From an uncultured Opitutaceae bacterium (GTDB lineage: Bacteria > Verrucomicrobiota > Verrucomicrobiia > Opitutales > Opitutaceae), in NCBI GenBank assembly GCA_903891325.1, contig CAITEC010000036.1, positions 1 to 64,000 on the forward strand: a DNA stretch of 64,000 nt. The letters run 5' to 3'. Position numbers and translations under genes: made by a program. The notes under the pieces are model-generated. The model did not search any database. It saw only the letters and a program-made list of their open reading frames with translations, and had not been told where the DNA came from. Numbering within the stretch: the stretch's first letter is position 1; each line of letters begins with the position of its first letter. Positions 42,568 through 49,897 of this stretch are shown in pieces.

Positions 42568-42618
42568 CCGGGGATTTCTAGCATGAAGGACGGCAAGATC
42601 AAGAAGTCAGGGCTCCCA

Positions 42619-42667
42619 TGTAGCCGGCCTCCAAGAGGCCGGACCGGGGTCTTGGACCCCGGCTACA
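42619..42667. repeat. Double-hairpin intergenic repeat (TGTAGCC family), copy 2
   Basis: TGTAGCC (42619-42625) and GGCTACA (42661-42667) enclose two perfect hairpins, CCGGCCTC-CAA-GAGGCCGG and CCGGGGTC-TTG-GACCCCGG. The architecture equals that at 8977-9048. It lies four bases after the stop of the minus-strand glycosyltransferase at 42672, a position suited to a terminator. Confidence 0.82.
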
Positions 42668-42671
42668 ATTT

Positions 42672-45600
42672 TCAGACCCGCGGCGGCGACGCCAGCGTGA
42701 AGTCGTTCAGTTCCAGCGTCAGGTTCGGATTATAGGCCGGATCCCCCGTCAGCAGCGGTCCCCAGCGCAGGAGCATCAGCTCCACCTCCCGGCGGAAACG
42801 CTCGGCCTTCTCGGGCGTGTCGTCGGATCCGCGGCTGGCGCTCTCGTGGTGGTAGAACTCGGCAAAGGGGGTCCACAGGTTGAGATAGCCGGCCTCGCGC
42901 ACCTTCAGGCAGAAGTCCACGTCGTTGAAGGCGACCGCCAGGTCGACCTCGTCGAGCCCGCCGACCTGCTCGAAGACCGCCTTCCTGACCACCAGGCAGG
43001 CCGCGGTGACCGCGCTGTAGTTCTGGACCAGCCGCGCCCGGTTGAACTTTCCCTCCGTCCCCCGGGGAAAGCTGAGGAAGGCGTGCCCGGCGACACCGCC
43101 CAGGCCGACGATCGACCCTGCGTGCTGGATCGTGTCGTTCGGGTAGTAGAGCATCGCCCCGACGCATCCGATCTCGGGGCGGAGCGCCTGCGACGCCATT
43201 TCGTCCAGCCAGCCTGGCGTGATCACCTCCAGGTCGTTGTTGAGCAGGGCCACGAGCTCACCGCGGGCGTCGCGGACCGCGAGGTTGTTGATCGCCGAGT
43301 AGTTGAAGGGCTTGTCGTGCCGCAGGACCGTGACGCTGCGGGCGGCGACGCCGCGGCCGCCCCATTTCCGCGCCAGTTCCGTGAGATAGTCGAGAGCCGC
43401 CGGGTCGTCGGAGCCGTTGTCGACGATGATCATCTCGAAGCGCGGGTAGGTCGTCTTTTCGAGGATGCTTCCGACGCAGCGGCGCAGCAGTTCAAGACCG
43501 TTTCGGGTCGGGATGATGATCGAGACCAGCGGGGCGGGGTCCGGCAGGGAATAGCGGACCCGCCAGTGGTCACCGGGAACGGGGACCAGGTCCACCTTGC
43601 GGCCGGTCCTCTGGAAGTGCTCCGTGAGGGCGCGGCGTGCCGCCTCGAGCGGGTAGTTTTTCTCGCTAAGCATCAGGGCGGTCGAGCCCGGGATCGCCCG
43701 CCAGTGGTAAAGCACCTTGGGGATGTGCCGGACCCGGGAGACGTCGGTGCGCTCCCAGACCCTCAGTGCCAGGTCCCAGTCCTGGCTTCCCTCGAAGCCG
43801 GCCCGAAATCCGCCGGCCTCCCTGACGAGGGAGGTGCGATAGACGGACAGGTGCGAGGTGTAGTTCTGCGCGAGGAACAGGTCGGGGAGGAAATCGGGCT
43901 TGAAGTAAGGCTCAAAGCGCCGGTCCTCCTCGTCGATCTTGTCCTCGTCGCTGTAGATGAAATCGGCCCTGGGGTCCGAGGCGGCAATGGAGGCCACCTC
44001 GAAGAGGGCACCGGGAGCGAGCGTGTCATCGTGGTCCAGGAGCGCCACAAAGTCGCCGGTTGCGAGTTCCAGGGCGGAATTTGAGGCCGCGGAGATGTGG
44101 CCGTTCTGTGGCCGGAACACGGCCTTGATCCGGGGCTCCTCGCGCAGGTAGCGCTCGAGGATCCGGCGCACGTGGGGCTCCGGCGACGCGTCGTCGGCCA
44201 CGCACAGTTCCCAGCGGGGATAGGTCTGCGCCCGGACCGATTCTATCGCCTTCACCAGGTAGACCTCGGGCGTGTTGTAGACCGGCATCACGATCGAGAT
44301 CAGGGGCTGGCGGGCCAGGAGGGACGAGGCCTCGGCCTGGCGGCGGAGCTCGTCCGGCCCGGCCTTCTCGTAGGCCCGAATCCACTCCTCGTAGGAGGTG
44401 AGGTCGGGAGGGCCGCAGTCCTCCCCGACGCGGAGCGCGGTGTGGAAGAAACGATGCCAGGCGCCATCCTCGTCGGAAACCTCCAGGTCGAGCAGCGAGT
44501 CGGCGGGCGTTAGCGGCAGGTCGATTCGCCAGCCGCAGTATTCGGCCTGGGGCCTGTCCTTTACCGAGGCGTAGACATCCAGCCGCTTCAGGCCATAGGT
44601 TCCCGAAACGACCCGGCCGGGAAGGACGGCCCGGACCCCGGTCAGCCGGGTGCCGTCCTCGGCGAAGCACCAGCCCCTCATGGACACGGTGCGGGGCCTG
44701 AAGCTCCAGCTCTGGGGATAGTCGACACTGCGCACAAAGAGCGGGTTGTCCGCCCCGTCATCGTCTGCTGCGGCCGCCGGCGCCGGGAGGATGGGATCAG
44801 CCCCGGAAACGGCCGCCGGCGCGGGAACCGCCTTTCGCGGGTCGAGGAGCTTGCGCCGCAGGAAACGAAGGAACGAGGTCGCCCGCCAGGAGAAGCTCGA
44901 CTGCAGCGCCGCGATCTTCATGTCCCGCGCGCGGATCGACTCGTCGCGGGAATGGATGGTCCGGGTTAGATGGTCGCACTGCGCATCCAGCTCGCGGACG
45001 CGCCGCGAGAGGTCCTTGCGCAGCTTCTCGAGGTTTGCCGCGTGCTGGCGGGTGAGGCGGAAACCCTCCACGCTCTTCGCGAGCCGGCCCCGGACCGCCA
45101 CCAGGTCCGCCTCTGCGGACCGGAGCTTGTCGCGGGTGAGCGCGGCGCCGGACTCCATGTCGGCCGCCAGGAGCGCGAGATCGGCGGCCAGCGCCGCCGT
45201 GTCGCCCCCCCCGGGGGCGAGCGTTGCGGCGAGGCCGGCGGCGGCAAGGGTGGTCTCGGTCGTGCCCGGCTTCTGGAGCCGCGCCCATCGCGCGTGCACC
45301 GGGCGGCCCATGGCGTCGGCGTAGGCGGCCTCCAGCCGGGCCGCCGCGTCCGCCAGGTCGAAATGCCGGCGCGCGAAGTCCCGGCCTCCCTGTGAAAGCC
45401 GGGCGGCGAGGGACGGGTCGGAGAAGACGGCGCCGCACGCGTCGGCGATGTCCTCGGGCGTTCCCGTGCCCAGGAAGAGCGCGTCCTCGCGGTCGCGCAT
45501 GTGCGCCGCGATGTTCGACCGCGGCAGGATCACCGGCTTTCCCATGGCCAGGAACTCCGGAAGCTTGGACGGGAGACGGCAATCGTTGAAGGGCCCGGGG

Positions 45601-46460
45601 CGGCCGGGCTGCACGAGGACGTCGGCCAGGGCGAGTAGTCGGGGCAGGAGCGCCTTGTCCACGAAGCCGAGGTCGACCACGCACTTTTCCCAATCGAAGC
45701 CGAGCGAGGCCTTGAATGCGGGCGAATTGAAGCCGGTCCGGACGAGCCGGGTCGGCGTGCCCCGCTCGTTGAGGAGCTTCACGGCGAGGTAGAGCTCCCG
45801 CATCTCCGGCCCGTTGGCGTAGGTGTTGCTCCCGGTGAAGACGATCACCCGCTCGCCGTCGCGAATTCCCAGCTCCCGCCGGAGCTCGGGTTCGGGGCGC
45901 AGGGGCCGGTACATCGAGAAATCAACGCCGGGCGGAAGGAGGTGAACGGGAATCCCGGGCGGTGCGAAGGGACGGAGTCCCTCGACGATGATCGTGATCC
46001 CGTCGGCGGCCCGGAGCAGGTTGTGGTAGCGGAGCGGATTCACGAGCCCGTCGGGGAGGGTCTTCGCGAGCGCGGCCTCATCGAGCCCTCGGAGCTCCGC
46101 AAGCGGCCTCCCGGCGTACGCCTTCGCCAAAAAATCCTCGTTGTCCTCGAGGTGGATCAGCAGCCGGGCCGGCGACCGGCGCTGGTGCTCGATCACGAAG
46201 CGCCGCACACCCTCCCGAGGGGTCCAGGCGTGGACAATGTCGGCGGCCGCGCCATTGGGAAAAAGCCGGGGGCGGGCGAGAACTTCCTCGTACGACGCGG
46301 CAATGAAACCGGGATCCGCGACCGCCCGGATCGTGTCCAGGCCCCCCGGCACCGCCACCACGCAGGAGTGCCCGCTCCCGGAGAGCCGGTTCGCGAACCC
46401 GCCGATATGATTGAGGCTGTTGGTCGTGAAATCGCCGTAGTTGACGAAGAGGATGTTCAC
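42672..46460 (-). CDS. Giant GT4-coiled-coil-GW-GT2 fusion glycosyltransferase
   Basis: 1262 residues from a GTG at 46460 (VNILFVNYGDFTTNSLNHIG); the open frame extends ~150 codons upstream without recognisable protein. Residues 1-~390: GT4 domain (IVFTGSNTYANG, then PGPFNDCRLPSKLPEFLAMGKP). ~500-565: coiled coil ending SSFSWRATSFLRF. ~577-675: GW domain (SMRGWCFAEDGTRLTGV). ~715-960: GT2 domain (ISIVMPVYNTPE, CVADDASPEP and VALLDHDDTLAPGAL), then a second GT2-type module (LVSIIIPTRNGLELLRRC, NNDLEVITPGWLDEM, EVDLAVAFNDVDFCLKV). It probably adds two or three sugars in sequence. Isolated transcription unit; a dispersed repeat follows its stop. Confidence 0.87.
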   Translation of the reverse strand: MNILFVNYGDFTTNSLNHIGGFANRLSGSGHSCVVAVPGGLDTIRAVADPGFIAASYEEVLARPRLFPNGAAADIVHAWTPREGVRRFVIEHQRRSPARLLIHLEDNEDFLAKAYAGRPLAELRGLDEAALAKTLPDGLVNPLRYHNLLRAADGITIIVEGLRPFAPPGIPVHLLPPGVDFSMYRPLRPEPELRRELGIRDGERVIVFTGSNTYANGPEMRELYLAVKLLNERGTPTRLVRTGFNSPAFKASLGFDWEKCVVDLGFVDKALLPRLLALADVLVQPGRPGPFNDCRLPSKLPEFLAMGKPVILPRSNIAAHMRDREDALFLGTGTPEDIADACGAVFSDPSLAARLSQGGRDFARRHFDLADAAARLEAAYADAMGRPVHARWARLQKPGTTETTLAAAGLAATLAPGGGDTAALAADLALLAADMESGAALTRDKLRSAEADLVAVRGRLAKSVEGFRLTRQHAANLEKLRKDLSRRVRELDAQCDHLTRTIHSRDESIRARDMKIAALQSSFSWRATSFLRFLRRKLLDPRKAVPAPAAVSGADPILPAPAAAADDDGADNPLFVRSVDYPQSWSFRPRTVSMRGWCFAEDGTRLTGVRAVLPGRVVSGTYGLKRLDVYASVKDRPQAEYCGWRIDLPLTPADSLLDLEVSDEDGAWHRFFHTALRVGEDCGPPDLTSYEEWIRAYEKAGPDELRRQAEASSLLARQPLISIVMPVYNTPEVYLVKAIESVRAQTYPRWELCVADDASPEPHVRRILERYLREEPRIKAVFRPQNGHISAASNSALELATGDFVALLDHDDTLAPGALFEVASIAASDPRADFIYSDEDKIDEEDRRFEPYFKPDFLPDLFLAQNYTSHLSVYRTSLVREAGGFRAGFEGSQDWDLALRVWERTDVSRVRHIPKVLYHWRAIPGSTALMLSEKNYPLEAARRALTEHFQRTGRKVDLVPVPGDHWRVRYSLPDPAPLVSIIIPTRNGLELLRRCVGSILEKTTYPRFEMIIVDNGSDDPAALDYLTELARKWGGRGVAARSVTVLRHDKPFNYSAINNLAVRDARGELVALLNNDLEVITPGWLDEMASQALRPEIGCVGAMLYYPNDTIQHAGSIVGLGGVAGHAFLSFPRGTEGKFNRARLVQNYSAVTAACLVVRKAVFEQVGGLDEVDLAVAFNDVDFCLKVREAGYLNLWTPFAEFYHHESASRGSDDTPEKAERFRREVELMLLRWGPLLTGDPAYNPNLTLELNDFTLASPPRV

Positions 46461-46929
46461 GCGGCGGTTAATTCGATTTGAGCGGAAAGATCGGGCAGGC
46501 GTCAGTTCGGTGATTAGGCATGTGCTGGCGGAAACGTCGAGCCGAAGTGCTTCTTCGAGTCCCGGAGTCCTGCAGTTGATAGGAACGATCAATTCAGACA
46601 AGGAGGTAATGGGGCCATTGCGCGAAATCCGCGGATGACGCCGGGCGGTCGGTGCCTGCGCGCATGGAGCGAGCCGCTTCGGCATAAGGCCCCGACACTT
46701 GGCCTGCCGCCGTTGCTGGAAGCAGCCAGGGGATTGCCAGATTCGGCATTGCAGTGGCTCGGATACTTCAGCCAGAGTTTCCCGATGCCCCCGGAAATGA
46801 AGGAGGACAGTGCCCGCTGCATGGCAAAGTCTCGACGCGGTCCAGGCGATGTGCCGTCGATATCCGCCGAAGGAGCCGTGTGGCAAAGCCTGAAAGGTCG
46901 CCCGGCCCAACACTTGGCCTCTTGAAGCA
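46461..46929. other. 469-base stretch without a recognisable gene
   Basis: Between divergent genes. Two small plus-strand open frames occur (46441-46638 and 46635-46925), joined by an ATGA overlap, and one minus-strand frame is the open extension of the giant glycosyltransferase. None shows a conserved motif. An AGGAGG at 46600-46605 precedes ATG at 46608, but that frame closes after nine codons. Text such as PEMKEDSARCMAKS in the second frame looks protein-like, but its family was not recognised. The stretch probably holds promoters for both flanking genes and perhaps the remains of a lost gene. Confidence 0.4.
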
Positions 46930-47955
46930 ATGAAAAACCTGGTAACCGGCGGTTAGGGTTTTCTCGGTTCGCGGATCGTGCGTCGGCTCGCTGAACGCGG
47001 CGAGGAAGTCATCTCCGTCGACCTTTGGGAAGACACGGCGCGGCCCCCGGGTGTGCGGTATTGCCGATGCGACGTGCGCGATCGAGCGACACTGGACTCG
47101 CTCATGAAAGGGGTGGATGTCGTGCATCACAACGCCGCGCTAGTCCCCCTGGCAAAATCGGGAAAGGAGTTCCGGGCGGTCAACGTTGACGGTTCGCGGA
47201 TCGCGGCGGAGGTTGCCGCGGCGAACCGGGTCAAGGCGTTCATCCACATGAGCTCCAGCGCGATCTTCGGGATCCCCAGCCAAGTCCCTATCACCGCAAG
47301 TACCCGCGCGCTTCCTGTCGAGGCATACGGGCGTTCGAAAATGGACGGCGAATCCGCGGTCAGCAATGCCTGCGCCCGAGGCGGCATTCCGCTGATCATC
47401 GTGCGGCCCAGGACAATCCTTGCAGAGGGAAGGCTCGGCATTTTTCAGATTCTCTTCGATTGGATCAGTGAAAGTCGATCAGTGTACGTGATTGGCAGCG
47501 GTGACTTTCCTTACCAGTTCGTCCATGCGGACGATCTTATGGATGCCTATCTCCTCGCACTCGACCTCGGTAAACCCGGCATATACAACGTGGGCACGGA
47601 CGACTACGGGACGTTGCGCGGCACTCTCGAGAGCATCATTTCCTTCGCGCATTCGAGGTCGAAAGTCAGAAGCCTGCCGGTCTGGCCGACGATCACAACC
47701 CTGGGGATTCTGGACCGGCTCGGCCTGATCCCGCTCGCTCCGTGGCACTATCTGACTTATCACAAGCCGTTCGCCTTCGATGTCGAGCCGCTCAAGAAGC
47801 TTGGCTGGAAGCCGCGATATTCCAATGACCGGATGTTTCAGTCCAGTTACATGTGGTTTCTGGAACATCGATCGGACGTGGTTTCAGATTGCGCTTCGCC
47901 GCACCGAAAGGCGGTTAGGGAGGGCATTCTCAGGATTCTAAGGAATCTTTCCTGA
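46930..47955 (+). pseudogene. NAD-dependent epimerase interrupted by an in-frame TAG
   Basis: From ATG 46930 the frame reads MKNLVTGG, then TAG at 46954-46956, then GFLGSRIVRRLAERGEEV. The stop therefore replaces the variable residue of the Rossmann TGGxGFLG motif, and 332 codons of intact extended-SDR sequence follow (VDVVHHNAALVPL, FIHMSSSAIFG, YGRSKMDGESAV, RPRTILAEGRLGIF, FVHADDLMDAYLLALD). A GTG at 46978 could restart translation but would lack the NAD-binding loop. TCG to TAG is a one-base change, and Ser is common at this position. Candidate roles: nucleotide-sugar epimerase or, if recoded, a full enzyme. The next gene carries a similar defect. Confidence 0.8.
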
Positions 47956-47956
47956 A

Positions 47957-48382
47957 ATGGCGATCGGCGAGATCCTCAAAAAGGCAAAGGCGGACTCGCT
48001 GCCCCTGTTTCTTCTGGGCGCGGCGGTTGTAGCCGGCCCGGCGCTTTTCTTTGGACCGTGGCTTCCGTTGCTGGACACGATCGCCTTTTCGGCGCTCAAC
48101 AGCTTCCCGGCGAAACAGTCCTACGGACCGTTCCACTATTATGTTTTCGAGTTCACCTACATGCTGCCCCTGATCCTGTGCCGTGCATGCACGGACTTCG
48201 GCATCCATGTCCGGTGGCAGGTATTGTTGTTCTACCTGACCGAGGGGCTGGTCGCCTTCTTTGTGGTATGGAGGTTGATCACGCGGCTTGTTGAAAATCC
48301 GCTGGTCCGCTGCGTCGGCTGTAGCCTGGGCGCGCTGGCCTTTTGGGATGGGCTTTTCCTTTGGGGCGGCCCGTTGGCATAG
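47957..48382 (+). CDS. N-terminal part of a membrane protein ending at an in-frame TAG
   Basis: 141 codons starting one base after the epimerase stop. Four hydrophobic segments are visible (SLPLFLLGAAVVAGPALFFG, ILCRACTDFGIHV flanks, WQVLLFYLTEGLVAFFVVW, ALAFWDGLFLWGG). The TAG at 48380 is followed in the same frame by SLAAAALALAAVLSIMEAEQ and the 477-residue downstream frame, so both pieces belong to one ~634-codon gene. The break falls within a transmembrane region. Either the gene is decaying or the stop is read through; both are inference. Confidence 0.7.
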   Translation: MAIGEILKKAKADSLPLFLLGAAVVAGPALFFGPWLPLLDTIAFSALNSFPAKQSYGPFHYYVFEFTYMLPLILCRACTDFGIHVRWQVLLFYLTEGLVAFFVVWRLITRLVENPLVRCVGCSLGALAFWDGLFLWGGPLA

Positions 48383-48427
48383 TCGCTGGCGGCAGCGGCC
48401 CTGGCACTGGCGGCGGTCCTGTCGATA

Positions 48428-49861
48428 ATGGAGGCTGAACAGGGGACGGCCGACGGGACCGGAAAGGTTGCGCTGCTGTGTGCCTTGGCGGTGGTGAGCC
48501 ACCCATTCGCCGTGCCGTTTGCCCTGATCCTCGTCGCAGTGAGGCTGGTGCTTCTGAAGCGGGGGCGCCTCAGGGGCGCCGCCCTGCTTGTGACGTTGCT
48601 CGCCTATGGGGTGCTTGTCCGCATCGACAGCCCGGAGGGCGCGGGTGGGGGCGGGCTGGGCGGACTTTTTGGCGCGGTGCCGCGGCTTTCCTGGTCCCGT
48701 GCCGTCTCATTCGCGACCTGGGATTCGGCGACTGTGCTCGACGTCCTTGGGGTGAGTACGAGAAGCATCTCCCTGCTGTTTTCCACGTTCGCGGCGGTGA
48801 GGTTGGCGGGATTCGTCGCATCCCCGGTGGCCCTGTTTGTCGCGCGGCGCTCTCGTGCGATCACGATGCTCGCCGCGATGGATGGGATCGTCGCGGTCCT
48901 CTATCTCTTTGCGAACGACACTAACTTTATTTCCTACTGGCCGCAGCGGATCCTGACCTTGAATTCAAGCATCACCTACGCCGCCGGGGTTGTGCTGCCC
49001 TACGTCGTGGTCAAATCCCTCATGGGTCGGGAACCGCTTGGCCGGCATTCGATCCCGCGTCGCACCCATCTTCTTTGCATCATCCTTCCGTTCGTCATTT
49101 CGATGGCCCTGGTCAACGTGCAGATCCCTGTAATGCGGCTGGGCCCGGCCATCAGGGTGAATTATCGCACTGCCCGCCAGGCGTTGCTTGAAATGGGATT
49201 GCACGATTCCACGGTCTACTGCGCGGGCTTCGGCAATATCCATCCAAACTATCTTCGTTGCATTCCATTCCTCCTCTTTAGCGACAGTCACGTGCTGGCC
49301 AGGAACCTTGTGCTCGTTACGGAATGGCATTCGCAGCCCAGGCACCCGTCCAGGGTCGCGGAGCGCGAGCTGGATAAGGCCGGCTTCGGAAGCGTGCGTG
49401 TCGCCTGCGGGGTGAACTTTGCAATGAAGGACGGGATGGTGATCGCGCGGCAGGGAGATTATTCCGTGGATAGGACCCTTAGAATCGATTCATGGTCGGG
49501 CCTGCCTAGGGGCGAAACGGGATGGCCGATTTTGACGACTGGGCACCCGGACGACGGCAATTTCGTCTATGCGGTGGCGGTCGGGCGCGGTTTGGCGGAG
49601 ATACGCCTTGATCGGTGGGGTTCGCTGCCGCTTCGAAGCGCGCCGTTTTCGATCGAGGGCAACGGCGGCCACTTGGTGAGGGTACGGCTGGGTGCCGAGG
49701 CCGCAGAAGTGGACTTGGACGGAGAACGCATTCTGGGATTTGCGGGTGACCTGGGCGACCTGGCTACGCCCGAATTCAAGGAGAATCACATCGGAGGGAC
49801 GGCGGCGGTCGAATACTGGAGGGGAGGCCCGGGCGGCGGGCGCCCCGATCTTGCCCCTTGA
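48428..49861 (+). CDS. C-terminal part of the same membrane protein
   Basis: 477 residues if translation restarts at ATG 48428, 45 bases after the TAG; without the stop the frame is continuous from 47957. Six or more hydrophobic segments (VALLCALAVVSHPFAVPFAL, LLFSTFAAVRLAGFVASPVALF, HLLCIILPFVISMALV and others) are followed by a soluble ~260-residue tail with GMVIARQGDYSV and FVYAVAVGRGLAEI. The layout resembles the other membrane glycan proteins here (helices, then a beta-rich C-terminal domain). Its family was not recognised. The stop is at 49859-49861. Confidence 0.68.
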   Translation: MEAEQGTADGTGKVALLCALAVVSHPFAVPFALILVAVRLVLLKRGRLRGAALLVTLLAYGVLVRIDSPEGAGGGGLGGLFGAVPRLSWSRAVSFATWDSATVLDVLGVSTRSISLLFSTFAAVRLAGFVASPVALFVARRSRAITMLAAMDGIVAVLYLFANDTNFISYWPQRILTLNSSITYAAGVVLPYVVVKSLMGREPLGRHSIPRRTHLLCIILPFVISMALVNVQIPVMRLGPAIRVNYRTARQALLEMGLHDSTVYCAGFGNIHPNYLRCIPFLLFSDSHVLARNLVLVTEWHSQPRHPSRVAERELDKAGFGSVRVACGVNFAMKDGMVIARQGDYSVDRTLRIDSWSGLPRGETGWPILTTGHPDDGNFVYAVAVGRGLAEIRLDRWGSLPLRSAPFSIEGNGGHLVRVRLGAEAAEVDLDGERILGFAGDLGDLATPEFKENHIGGTAAVEYWRGGPGGGRPDLAP

Positions 49862-49897
49862 CCGGCCCAGCCGCATCAATTTACTCCGCTCGCATCA

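Noticed and set aside
46635-46925. 96-codon plus-strand gene
   Set aside because: No recognisable family, no good ribosome binding site and it overlaps another equally weak frame; described only as part of the gap.
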